DNA from: a bacterium HR37
Lineage (GTDB): Bacteria > Desulfobacterota_D > UBA1144 > Nemesobacterales > CSP1-2
Length of the DNA: 64,000 nt
Reading direction: 5' to 3'
NCBI GenBank assembly: GCA_002898375.1
Contig: BEIN01000003.1
Coordinates: forward strand, 62,001-126,000
The translations under genes and the position numbers were made by a program. Under the pieces are notes generated by a model. The model was not told the origin of the DNA. It saw only the letters and a list, made by a program, of their open reading frames with translations, and searched no databases. Positions 35,857 to 43,921 of the stretch are shown piece after piece (position 1 is the first letter of the stretch; each line of letters begins with the position of its first letter).

Positions 35857-36984
35857 GTGAGAGAGGAGACACTTCTTATAATCGATTCAAGCGAGCAAAA
35901 CGCTGATCTCCTTTATAGAACGGGTTTCTTTATACCTGATCCGGCTATCTTTGTGGAGCACAGGAAAAAGAAGATGCTTTTTCTGAGTGACCTTGAGCTG
36001 GAAAGAGCAAGAAAGGAAGCCAGGGTTGATGTGGTTTTCCCGCTGTCAGAGTACAGAAAGAGGATTTCTCCTAAAAGGCGAAGTAAGGCTGGATTTACGG
36101 ACATAGTGGATTTGATCTTTAAGGAGTATGGAATAAAAAGGGCAGTTGTCCCGGGTAGGTTTCCTCTAAAGTATGCAGATGAGTTAAGAAAACTCGGTTA
36201 CAAAATAACCTACAAGAAGAGGGAGCCTTTTTTTGAAGAGAGGTTAAAAAAAACTCCTAGGGAAGTGGGGTATATAAGAGAGGCATTGAGAAAAACAGCA
36301 AGGGCTATGGGGATTGCTATAGAGATGATAGCCTCTTCTGAGGTTCGAAAAGGCAGGCTTTTTCTGGGTGGCAAAGAGCTTACCTCCGAGAGAATAAAAG
36401 GGGAGGTAAACGCTGAACTTTCAAGAATGGGATATGTAGCATCACACACAATAGTTGCGTGTGGTGTTCACTCTTCCATGCCTCATCACAGTGGAGAGGG
36501 GCCTATTTTTGTTAACCAACCAATCGTTATAGATATATTCCCAAGATCTCAAAAAAACGGGTATTTTGGAGATATGACAAGGACAGTGGTAAAGGGAACG
36601 CCATCGGCAGAGCTTAGGAGGATGTATAGAGCTGTCCTTGAGGGACAGAGGCTTGCTATAAGCCTTATAAGGGATGGGGTAAAAGCAAAGGAGGTGCATC
36701 AGGCTGTAGTGGAGCTATTTAAAAAACTTGGCTTTGAAACCGGTAATATAGATGGGAAGCAACAGGGATTTATACACTCTACAGGACATGGGCTAGGGCT
36801 TGAGATTCATGAGCCCCCAAGGATTGGTCCAGGGGATGATGTCTTACACGAAGGAAACGTGGTAACAGTTGAGCCTGGGCTTTACTATGAGAGGCTAGGT
36901 GGTATAAGGATCGAAGACGTTGTAGTGGTAAAGAAGGACGGGTGTGTTAACCTTACCAGATATCCAAAGGTCTTTAGGGTTTAG
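35857..36984 (+). CDS. M24-family metallopeptidase (Xaa-Pro aminopeptidase-like)
   Basis: 375 aa. The N-terminal creatinase-like domain (about 1-140) is followed by a pita-bread domain. Metal ligands: VIDIFPRS...GYFGDMTRTV (Asp pair), HSTGHGLGLEIHEPP (His), VTVEPGLYYERLGG and GIRIEDVVVV (two Glu). It should remove N-terminal residues before proline. GTG start at 35857. The next gene starts 2 bp after the stop, so the two are an operon. Confidence 0.93.
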   Translation: MREETLLIIDSSEQNADLLYRTGFFIPDPAIFVEHRKKKMLFLSDLELERARKEARVDVVFPLSEYRKRISPKRRSKAGFTDIVDLIFKEYGIKRAVVPGRFPLKYADELRKLGYKITYKKREPFFEERLKKTPREVGYIREALRKTARAMGIAIEMIASSEVRKGRLFLGGKELTSERIKGEVNAELSRMGYVASHTIVACGVHSSMPHHSGEGPIFVNQPIVIDIFPRSQKNGYFGDMTRTVVKGTPSAELRRMYRAVLEGQRLAISLIRDGVKAKEVHQAVVELFKKLGFETGNIDGKQQGFIHSTGHGLGLEIHEPPRIGPGDDVLHEGNVVTVEPGLYYERLGGIRIEDVVVVKKDGCVNLTRYPKVFRV

Positions 36985-36986
36985 TC

Positions 36987-37940
36987 TTGGATACCATAAC
37001 TCATGGGCTTATTGGGGCTTCTTTATCTAAAGCGGGTTTCTATCAAAGATTCGGTAGGACTGCAATCCTTGCCTCTACACTTGGTGCTGTTTTTCCTGAC
37101 TTTGATATAGTTGCCTCTTTGTTCGGGCCAGAGTCCTCTCTACGATACCATAGGGGGATAACTCACTCTTTAGTCTGTGCTCCTTTCTTTGCTATGGTTT
37201 TGGCTCTGTTTATTTACAGGTTCTCCTCTTTAAAGAGGTTTCCTTTTATAGTTCTAATGGTGGCTCTGGGTATATACTCTCATATATTCTTTGACCTTCT
37301 AACATCGTATGGAACAATGGTTTTTGCCCCTTTGAGTGTAAAGCGCTACAGCTTGAACCTGGTGTTTATTCTGGATCCATTTATTACAGTTCCTGTCTTG
37401 CTGGGGCTGGTGGTTGGTTCGTATAGGAAAGAATTGGCCTTTAGGGTTTCTGTATCCTTGTTTTTGTTTCTTTTTCTCTATTTGCTTGTGTGCTCTTATG
37501 CAAAAGGGGTGGCTTTAAAAAAGCTAAAGGAGTTTTCCTCCGGTATGCAGGTTGAGGTTATAAGGTCATCTATATATCCGGGGATGCTTGCCCCGGTTTT
37601 TTGGATGGGGGTTGTTGAGACTAGAGATGCCTTTTACAAAGTTGATATTGATATTTACCGAGGAGAAGCAAGGGTTTTTAAAAGGTTTGGAAAGATTCAG
37701 GACAATCAATTTACGGAGCTTGCAAGGCAACTTAGGGTAACAAAAGTATATCTTTGGTTTGCAGATTTTCCGGTCATGCAGTACAGAAACGAAAACGGAA
37801 AACACGTTGTTGAGTTTTTTGATCTAAGATTTGGTATGATACCTGATAGGATTCCGTTTAAGTTAGAGGTTATCTTTAGTAGAAATGGTTCTTTAGAACG
37901 TGTGTTTTTAAATGGAAGGCTTGTGGAAAGGCAGGGTTAG
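36987..37940 (+). CDS. YdjM/LexA-binding-type membrane-bound metal-dependent hydrolase
   Basis: 317 aa from a TTG start. MDTITHGLIGASLSKAG, AVFPDFDIVASLFG, YHRGITHSL and IYSHIFFDLLTSYGT supply the histidine/aspartate pattern of the DUF457/YdjM membrane hydrolase family. About five TM helices lie within residues 1-190. The C-terminal 120 residues form a soluble domain (EVIRSSIYPGMLAPVFWMGVVETRDAFY) known from that family. The substrate is unknown. It is translationally coupled to the M24 peptidase gene. Confidence 0.85.
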   Translation: MDTITHGLIGASLSKAGFYQRFGRTAILASTLGAVFPDFDIVASLFGPESSLRYHRGITHSLVCAPFFAMVLALFIYRFSSLKRFPFIVLMVALGIYSHIFFDLLTSYGTMVFAPLSVKRYSLNLVFILDPFITVPVLLGLVVGSYRKELAFRVSVSLFLFLFLYLLVCSYAKGVALKKLKEFSSGMQVEVIRSSIYPGMLAPVFWMGVVETRDAFYKVDIDIYRGEARVFKRFGKIQDNQFTELARQLRVTKVYLWFADFPVMQYRNENGKHVVEFFDLRFGMIPDRIPFKLEVIFSRNGSLERVFLNGRLVERQG

Positions 37941-37947
37941 GAGAACT

Positions 37948-38307
37948 CTATTTCCACCAAACCTCTAATACACATTCATTGCTACCTTCGTATCGACACC
38001 TGGTGTGCTTTGCAATTACCTCCTTTGCACCTGCCATTAAAAGTGCCTTGTATTCTGCAACCGGTTCTATTGATTTAAAATCTCCGCTACCTATCAACTT
38101 ATCGTAAATCCTTATTAAGCGGTTTAGAAGTGGGGTAGGATACCATTCTGTTTTGTTAAAGCTGCCTTCCCAAAACTCTCTGTCCTTCTCAGTTAGGTAT
38201 CCAAGTATCTCTTTCCAGATACTTACTCCATGTGTTTTCTTTATGTACTCTTTTGCGTGAGCGAAAATAGAGCCTTTTGCTTTTCCTTCGCCTATTGGCT
38301 CACTCAT
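37948..38307 (-). CDS. DUF2378-like protein of unknown function
   Basis: 119 aa, soluble. The pattern VSIWKEILGYL, then EWYPTPLLNRLIRIYDKL and a C-terminal CRYEGSNECVLEVWW strand resembles the DUF2378 (TIGR02265) proteins abundant in myxobacteria, which relate distantly to heme-NO-binding/4-vinyl-reductase-type sensors. It is shorter than those. AAGG lies close to the ATG. It is convergent with the preceding gene and divergent from mazG. Confidence 0.55.
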   Translation of the reverse strand: MSEPIGEGKAKGSIFAHAKEYIKKTHGVSIWKEILGYLTEKDREFWEGSFNKTEWYPTPLLNRLIRIYDKLIGSGDFKSIEPVAEYKALLMAGAKEVIAKHTRCRYEGSNECVLEVWWK

Positions 38308-38368
38308 TGACCTTATAGGGCTCAGTTAGTAATCTTAAAGGTTAATTATAGCCAGTTTGGAGAGTGCA

Positions 38369-39136
38369 ATGAAGAAGAAATTTGAGGATGTTGTAAGGCT
38401 TTCTGGTTTCCTAAGAAGTCCCAAAGGTTGTCCTTGGGACAGGGAGCAGACACTTAAGACTTTAAGGTCTTTTATAGTGGAAGAGGCATACGAGGTGGTT
38501 CAGGCAATTGAGAAGGATGATACCGAGGAGTTAAAGGAGGAACTGGGTGATCTGCTCTACCAGGTTGTGTTTGCATCTCAGATATGCAGTGAAGAGGGTA
38601 GGTTTAGCGTGGATGATGTGGTGGATCAGCTTTACTATAAGCTTATCAGACGTCATCCTCACGTATTTGGTGAGGAGAGGGCCAAAGATGCAGGGGAGGC
38701 TGTAAGGAAGTGGCACGGAGAAAAATTAAAAGAAAAAACAGGAGAAAAGGGGCTTCTTTCAATCCCACGTTCCATGCCTGCTCTTATACGAGCTCAGAGG
38801 GTGGGAGAGAAGGCTTCCCATGTGGGTTTTGACTGGAGAGGGATAGAAGAGGTTATGGAAAAAGTGGAAGAAGAACTAAATGAACTAAAATCGGCAATCA
38901 GGGAAGGAAATCAGGATTCAATAGAGAAGGAATGGGGAGACCTTATTTTTTCCCTGGTTAACCTTGGACGGTTTTTAAAGCTTGATGCGGAGCTTTGTAC
39001 CCACAGAGCAGTAGATAAGTTTGTAGATAGATTTCGGAGAATGGAAAAAAAGGTTAAGGAGATGGGAAAAGACATCTCTGAGCTCTCTGAGGAGGAAATG
39101 AATGAGCTTTGGGAAGAGGTAAAAAAGGAACTTTAG
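38369..39136 (+). CDS. mazG: nucleoside triphosphate pyrophosphohydrolase
   Basis: 255 aa, the two-domain MazG form. The first domain has CPWDREQTLKTLRSFIVEEAYE and EELGDLLYQVVF (EExxE and ExxD metal sites). The second has HVGFDWRGIEEVMEKVEEELNELK and EKEWGDLIFSLVNLGRFL. It removes pyrophosphate from (often damaged) NTPs. I chose ATG at 38369 because GGAGAG lies four bases upstream; a TTG at 38357 is in frame. The stop directly abuts the stop of the convergent apgM gene. Confidence 0.94.
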   Translation: MKKKFEDVVRLSGFLRSPKGCPWDREQTLKTLRSFIVEEAYEVVQAIEKDDTEELKEELGDLLYQVVFASQICSEEGRFSVDDVVDQLYYKLIRRHPHVFGEERAKDAGEAVRKWHGEKLKEKTGEKGLLSIPRSMPALIRAQRVGEKASHVGFDWRGIEEVMEKVEEELNELKSAIREGNQDSIEKEWGDLIFSLVNLGRFLKLDAELCTHRAVDKFVDRFRRMEKKVKEMGKDISELSEEEMNELWEEVKKEL

Positions 39137-40342
39137 TTAACTTTCCCTGATTATTTTTCCTATAAGCTGCCATCCCTCTTTTATGAATATCCCGGTATCT
39201 GAGGCTGATCTCTCAGAGAAAACACATCTTGGGTCTTTAATGTAAGGGTCTTTTGAGTTAAATATAGCAAAAGGGACAGGCTCATTAACGTGTGTTCTTA
39301 TCTCAACGGGTGTTGGATGGTCTGAAAGAAGAAGTACCCTGTAGTTACCAAACCTCTTTAGTTTATCAAGGACAGGTCCTACAACTCTGGAATCAAAATC
39401 CTCTATTGCTTTTATCTTGAGCTCTACTTTCCCTTCATGTCCTGTTTCATCTGTTGCTTCTATGTGTATCATAACGAGGTCAACTTCTTCAAGCGCATCG
39501 ATTGCGTAGTTAACCTTGCCCTCGTAGTTTGTATCTATGTATCCTGTTGCTCCCGGCACATTTATTACACGCAGTCCAGCATAGATCCCGATTCCTTTAA
39601 CCAGATCCACGGCTGAGATAACCGCACCTTCAATCCCATAGAGTTCTCTAAATTTGGGCATATTTGGGGCCTTTCCCTGTCCCCACAGCCATATGCTTGT
39701 AGCAGGGCTCTTACCTTCCTTTATTCTTTTAAGATTAACAGGATGGTTTATCAGCAGTTCCCTGGATTTGTTCATTATACTTACAAGCCTTTTAGCACCT
39801 TCTCCTTCTGGGAGATACTTGCTTATTTCTTTCCCGGATATATCGTGTGGGGGGGTTGTCTTTATGTTGTCTGTACCGCTATACCACACCATTAAGTGTC
39901 TGTAGCTTACACCAGGAAAGAATCTTATATCATCATCTTCTAGCTCTTTTTTTATATCAAGTATGATTTGCCTTGCCTCTTCGGTGGTTATATGGCCTGC
40001 ACTGTAGTCTTCCATAACGTATTTCCCATTTACGTTTTTAAGTGTAACCAGATTGCATCTGAAGGTAACATCGTGTTCCCCAAGCTCTACACCTATGCTT
40101 GCAGCCTCAAGAGGGGATCTACCCGTGTAGTATATTCGGGGATCGTATCCCAGTACACTTAGGTTTCCTACGTCGCTTCCAGGAGGCAGACCATCAGGAA
40201 TGGTTTTTACCATCCCAAGGATACTTCTTTTTGCAAGGTAGTCCATGTTTGGTGTTTTTGCAACCTCAAGGGGGGTTTTGTTCCCTAGCCTGGCTATAGG
40301 ATGGTCAGGCATTCCATCTGCTTGAAGTATTACCACTTTCAT
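39137..40342 (-). CDS. apgM: cofactor-independent phosphoglycerate mutase, archaeal type
   Basis: 401 aa, alkaline-phosphatase superfamily. The start VVILQADGMPDHP, the catalytic Ser62 in PGSDVGNLSVLGYDP, HIEATDETGHEG and LLLSDHPTPVEIRTH hold the metal and phosphate ligands. The 400-aa length and these motifs match archaeal aPGAM (ApgM) rather than the 510-aa bacterial GpmI. It interconverts 2- and 3-phosphoglycerate. The gene is separate from the gap-pgk-fba operon. Confidence 0.95.
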   Translation of the reverse strand: MKVVILQADGMPDHPIARLGNKTPLEVAKTPNMDYLAKRSILGMVKTIPDGLPPGSDVGNLSVLGYDPRIYYTGRSPLEAASIGVELGEHDVTFRCNLVTLKNVNGKYVMEDYSAGHITTEEARQIILDIKKELEDDDIRFFPGVSYRHLMVWYSGTDNIKTTPPHDISGKEISKYLPEGEGAKRLVSIMNKSRELLINHPVNLKRIKEGKSPATSIWLWGQGKAPNMPKFRELYGIEGAVISAVDLVKGIGIYAGLRVINVPGATGYIDTNYEGKVNYAIDALEEVDLVMIHIEATDETGHEGKVELKIKAIEDFDSRVVGPVLDKLKRFGNYRVLLLSDHPTPVEIRTHVNEPVPFAIFNSKDPYIKDPRCVFSERSASDTGIFIKEGWQLIGKIIRES

Positions 40343-40402
40343 AAAGGTAAAAGCTTAAACGTTTATCTTGTATATATCAAGAACAGAATTTGCAGAAGGC
40401 GG

Positions 40403-40431
40403 TTGACAGATCCCAGAAAAGGGTTTAACAA
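40403..40431 (+). promoter_or_regulatory. promoter of the riboswitch transcript
   Basis: TTGACA (40403-40408), 17-bp spacer, TAACAA (40426-40431). The predicted start, about 40438, is some 16 nt before the aptamer. Confidence 0.55.
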
Positions 40432-40453
40432 TTAGTTAAAAAAACCAGTCCTA

Positions 40454-40553
40454 ACCGAAAAGGCAAACCATTCGAAAGGATGGGACGCAAAGCCTTCGAC
40501 CTAAGTTTATCACCACTGTATGTGGTGGTAGATAAGGTGGCAGGGTTGCCGAA
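40454..40553 (+). promoter_or_regulatory. cyclic-di-GMP-I (GEMM-I) riboswitch
   Basis: The conserved core is almost exact: GGCAAACC (40461-40468), P2 hairpin CCATTC-GAAA-GGATGG with a GNRA loop (40467-40482), GGACGCAAAGCC (40482-40493), CCTAAG, a P3 hairpin with TTATCACCAC/GTGGTGG...GATAA arms (40505-40534), and GGGTTGCCG (40542-40550) closing P1. This is the GEMM-I (RF01051) pattern, which binds cyclic di-GMP or, in some variants, cGAMP. By alignment to the Vibrio Vc2 RNA, the ligand-contacting G20 seems to be kept, favouring c-di-GMP. Downstream, GTGG-GA-ATGGG (from 40553) can pair with CCCATCCAC (to about 40612), a possible expression platform ahead of the secreted protein gene. Confidence 0.93.
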
Positions 40554-40649
40554 GTGGGAATGGGTACTACCTTCCTTCCCTTGTTATCCGAAAAGGCTTT
40601 CCCATCCACCTTGTCCTTTTAAGGTTTAGGACAGAAAAGGAGGGAGGTT

Positions 40650-41363
40650 ATGTTTTCAAAAGGAGGTATGGTAAGGTTTTTTTCTCCTCTTTTGGTAATC
40701 TGTGTGCTACTGAGCTTGGGGTTTGCTGGGGAGGTAAGGGCAAGACATAGGGGATTTGATAGGGGGAGTCCTGGGACCAGTTCAAACTTTGAGGAGCTTA
40801 AGTTGCCCCTGGTAAGGTGTGGTGATACTGCAACCTACTGTGGGCTAAATGACCCAGAAAGCCCGCTTCTTGGTACTGATCCGCTGGCCATAACCCAGGG
40901 TAGTAGGGTAAGGGTTAAGAAGTTTGGGAGGCTGGAGGTAAGGGTAGAAGGGGCTGTTCCTCAAAAAGACTACGATGTGTATATAGTGTATACCCCGGGA
41001 GGTGTTGTTGATTGTTCAAGTTTTGACCCAGATACGTGTACGGCTGATTGTACGGACCCTCAAAATCCTACCTTTAGTTGCGGTTTTGAACCTGCAAACT
41101 GTAGTGTTGATTGTACAGATCCCGGAAATCCTATGATTTCCTGTAGCCTTGATCCGGCTAACTGCACCTCATCCGTTGTACTTGTACCTGTGGGAAGCTT
41201 TACTACTGACTCTAGGGGTAGAGGAAAGCTGGATGCAGATATATCTGATTATCTGGATAATAAAGTTGATTCGATTCACATTCTTATTACCGATTTCGAT
41301 GATGATACCTCCCAGATTGGAGATGTTCCAAGACAGTTTATAACAGGGGTTAGGATCAGGTAA
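40650..41363 (+). CDS. secreted cysteine-repeat protein under riboswitch control, function unknown
   Basis: 237 aa. ATG 40650 follows GGAGGGAGG. An N-terminal signal peptide (hydrophobic residues 9-27) is followed by a basic stretch RARHRGFDRG. The C-terminal body looks beta-rich (ITQGSRVRVKKFGRLEVRVEGAVPQKDYDVYIVY ... VGSFTTDSRGRGKLDADIS). Residues 125-175 are an inserted tandem repeat, F(D/E)PxxC(S/T)xDCTDPxNPxxSC, present in about 2.4 copies. No family recognised. The upstream c-di-GMP-I riboswitch suggests a role in the cell surface, matrix or adhesion. Confidence 0.8.
   Translation: MFSKGGMVRFFSPLLVICVLLSLGFAGEVRARHRGFDRGSPGTSSNFEELKLPLVRCGDTATYCGLNDPESPLLGTDPLAITQGSRVRVKKFGRLEVRVEGAVPQKDYDVYIVYTPGGVVDCSSFDPDTCTADCTDPQNPTFSCGFEPANCSVDCTDPGNPMISCSLDPANCTSSVVLVPVGSFTTDSRGRGKLDADISDYLDNKVDSIHILITDFDDDTSQIGDVPRQFITGVRIR
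41022..41174 (+). repeat. 63-bp tandem repeat encoding Cys-Asp-Pro units
   Basis: Codons 125-145, 146-166 and 167-175 of the secreted protein are two full copies and one partial copy of a 21-residue unit. The DNA copies differ mostly at third positions, so the repeat is not very recent and is selected at protein level. Confidence 0.75.
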
Positions 41364-41507
41364 GCAGAGTAAGGTTTTTATATTACAGGCTCACCCATTG
41401 AAATGAAACGAGAAGGTAAGGATTGCTGTTTATGCAAGGATACCAAGTTATAGACAAAAATTAGGGAAAATAGCAGAGGTGATATAGCTATGGAATAATA
41501 GGAGGGG

Positions 41508-41640
41508 CTTAGCGGGTTTAGTGGTGTTTTGGTAATCCATCCTTTAAGGACTACCTTCTAAGCGGTTATAGACCCTCTGGTGGTGGGAAAGGTTAGGTGT
41601 CCACACCTAGAATAGAGGGCTATTGCAAATATAGTTTTTT
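41508..41640 (+). other. possible structured leader RNA upstream of cstA
   Basis: The 331-bp gene-free stretch 41364-41694 has no ORF of note. It contains nested complementary arms: CTTAG (41508) with CTAAG (41558-41562), inside it GGTA (41531) with TACC (41552-41555) and TCCT/AGGA; then CCCTCT (41573-41578) with AGAGGG (41614-41619) enclosing a TAGGTG-TCCA-CACCTA hairpin (41594-41609). A weak CTAT/ATAG hairpin and T6 (41620-41640) follow, like a poor terminator. I do not recognise the fold as a known riboswitch. Confidence 0.4.
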
Positions 41641-41694
41641 AAAGATAACTTTTTGTGTATTAATAATTATTAAAGCAAAGGGGAGGGTTTTGTT

Positions 41695-43524
41695 GTGACT
41701 GTAGATGCCATGCCGCTTGTTATCGGTGCTCTTTGCGTTATGGCCATATTCTACAGGTACTATCATGGTTTTATAGCCGCAAAGGTTGCGGTGCTTGATG
41801 ACACCAGGAAAACCCCTGCTTACACTATGTACGATGGTCAAAACTACTATCCTACAAACAAATGGGTTCTATTTGGCCATCACTTTGCAGCTATAACGGG
41901 GGCAGGCCCTCTTATTGGCCCTGTACTTGCTGCTCAGTTTGGGGTGCTTCCAGGTTACCTGTGGATACTTATAGGCGTTGTGCTTGCAGGTGCCGTTCAT
42001 GATTTTATCATATTCTTTGCCTCTGTAAGGCACGGTGGAAAATCGCTGGCCGAGATTGCAAGAACCCAAATAAGCCCGCTTTCTGGTTTTATAGCTTCCA
42101 TTGCAATTCTTTTTATCCTTGTTGTTGCGCTTGCTGGCCTTGGACTTGCAGTTGTAAACGCACTTGCTGAAAGCCCTTGGGGAGTATTTACAATAGGTTG
42201 TACAATACCCATAGCGCTTTTCATGGGCCTTTACATGTACAGGTTTAGGAAAGGAAGAATAGCGGAGGGAACGCTTATTGGGGTTATATTGCTTATGCTT
42301 GCTGTTATATTTGGAAAGGATGTGGCAAACTCTTCTATTGCTCCGTATTTTACGCTTCCTAAGGCAAGGATAACTCTTTTTATTTTACTTTATGGTTTTG
42401 TAGCTTCTATACTTCCTGTCTGGATGCTTCTATGCCCTAGAGATTACTTGAGTGCTTTTATGAAGATTGGAACAATTGCTTTTCTTGCTATAGGTATAAT
42501 TCTTGTAAATCCAGAACTTAAGATGCCACTTGTTACCGACTATATTCATGGGGGTGGTCCTATAATACCTGGAACCCTATTTCCCTTTGCCTTTATAACA
42601 ATAGCTTGTGGGGCTATCTCAGGATTTCACTCTCTTGTGGCCTCCGGAACGTCTCCAAAGATGGTTTCAAAGGAATCCGACATAAAGACAATTGGCTTTG
42701 TTGCTATGTTGATAGAAGGATTTATAGGGATTTTGGCTTTGATTGCTGCAACCGCACTTCACCCTGGTGATTATTTTGCTATAAATGTCCCTCCCGCAGT
42801 ATTTGAAAAGCTGGGTATCAGTGTGGTTAATCTTGAGCAGCTTTCAGCCGAGGTAGGAGAGAACCTTGCTGGAAGAACCGGTGGGGCTGTCTCTCTTGCT
42901 GTAGGTATGGCACAGGTTTTTTCCTCTATCCCTGGGATGAGACATCTTATGGATTACTGGTATCACTTTGCAATTATGTTTGAGGCTCTTTTTATACTTA
43001 CAACAATAGATACTGGAACACGGGTTGCAAGGTTTATGATTCAGGAGTTTGGGGGAAAGCTATATAAGCCCTTTGAAAGGGTTGATAATCTTCCTTCTGC
43101 TGTTATTTCAAGTGCACTTGTATCTGCTGCATGGGGTTACTTCGTATTTACGGGGACAATAAGTACAATATGGCCAATGTTTGGTACAGCAAACCAGCTC
43201 CTTGCGGGCATTGCTCTTTGTGTGGGAACAACCGTTATAATCAGCCTTGGAAGGGTAAAATACGCATGGGTAACTCTTGTTCCAATGGCCTTTGTTATGG
43301 CAACAACCCTTTCAGCAGGGTGGATGAATATTACACATAACTTTCTTCCCTTAACTAGGAAAGAGGGACATGCCCTACAGGGATACGTTAATACACTGCT
43401 TACTGCTCTTATAATGGTGTGTGCGGTTATAATACTTTTAGATTCTTTTAGGTGCTGGTACAGAATGGTCTTTGTTGAGAAAAGGGGTATAGAGGTTATA
43501 AAAGGGGAGGTTGCATCCGATTAA
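41695..43524 (+). CDS. cstA: CstA-family peptide/pyruvate transporter
   Basis: 609 aa with many TM helices (about 16). [33 protein letters not shown]-type N-terminal block, AGVVHDF-like region ([24 protein letters not shown]), [19 protein letters not shown], and [14 protein letters not shown] are the CstA/BtsT signature. Family members import pyruvate or peptides on carbon limitation. GTG start with GGGGAGGG upstream. The long leader may be regulatory. It overlaps a thioredoxin-fold gene by 14 bp. Confidence 0.93.
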   Translation: MTVDAMPLVIGALCVMAIFYRYYHGFIAAKVAVLDDTRKTPAYTMYDGQNYYPTNKWVLFGHHFAAITGAGPLIGPVLAAQFGVLPGYLWILIGVVLAGAVHDFIIFFASVRHGGKSLAEIARTQISPLSGFIASIAILFILVVALAGLGLAVVNALAESPWGVFTIGCTIPIALFMGLYMYRFRKGRIAEGTLIGVILLMLAVIFGKDVANSSIAPYFTLPKARITLFILLYGFVASILPVWMLLCPRDYLSAFMKIGTIAFLAIGIILVNPELKMPLVTDYIHGGGPIIPGTLFPFAFITIACGAISGFHSLVASGTSPKMVSKESDIKTIGFVAMLIEGFIGILALIAATALHPGDYFAINVPPAVFEKLGISVVNLEQLSAEVGENLAGRTGGAVSLAVGMAQVFSSIPGMRHLMDYWYHFAIMFEALFILTTIDTGTRVARFMIQEFGGKLYKPFERVDNLPSAVISSALVSAAWGYFVFTGTISTIWPMFGTANQLLAGIALCVGTTVIISLGRVKYAWVTLVPMAFVMATTLSAGWMNITHNFLPLTRKEGHALQGYVNTLLTALIMVCAVIILLDSFRCWYRMVFVEKRGIEVIKGEVASD

Positions 43525-43921
43525 AAAGGCATCTGTAATAATAGTTAGAGAGAATGATGCTACAGGTGGGTGTATTTGCTGTGCAGGGGGGATGGGGGAG
43601 TTTGCCAGAAAAGACCCTTCATACGATTCCATAAGAAAGGTGGCTGAGGAGTGTGGAAAACTGCACAGAAATATTAGAGAGGTATTTGGCGAGGATAGGG
43701 TCGAGATTATACAAATAGAGCCTAGAGCTTATATGTACTTAATGCCAAAGATACTAAAAGAGGTTCTAAGGTTTAAGCCTTCTCTATCTTTAGTTATAAG
43801 AACCCTTTTTTTCCTGTATCCCGTTCCCACTGTGATAGTGAACGGAAAACCAATAGGTATGGGAAGGGTTCCAAGTGTTGAGGAAGTTGTAGAAGAGCTA
43901 AAGTCTACCCACTCCCTTTAG
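43511..43921 (+). CDS. thioredoxin-fold protein with CxCC motif
   Basis: 136 aa as read from TTG 43511; no well-placed ribosome site, so the start is uncertain. N-terminal strand ASVIIVREN leads to [14 protein letters not shown], a C-x-C-C cluster near residue 21. The C-terminal [27 protein letters not shown] has the cis-proline and last strands of a thioredoxin fold. The cysteine pattern is not the normal CxxC and could bind metal or perform redox chemistry. The overlap with cstA means coupled translation; the usual CstA partner is the small YbdD/YjiX protein, so this is an unusual neighbour. Confidence 0.65.
   Translation: MHPIKKASVIIVRENDATGGCICCAGGMGEFARKDPSYDSIRKVAEECGKLHRNIREVFGEDRVEIIQIEPRAYMYLMPKILKEVLRFKPSLSLVIRTLFFLYPVPTVIVNGKPIGMGRVPSVEEVVEELKSTHSL

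Noticed and set aside
40661-40670. Second AAAGGAGG followed by ATG inside the signal peptide of the riboswitch-controlled gene
   Set aside because: Only one base separates it from the ATG at 40668; the upstream ATG 40650 has a well-spaced site.
41601-41640. CTAT/ATAG hairpin with T6 as a true terminator before cstA
   Set aside because: The stem has only four AT-rich pairs, too weak to call; it is kept only as part of the possible structured leader.
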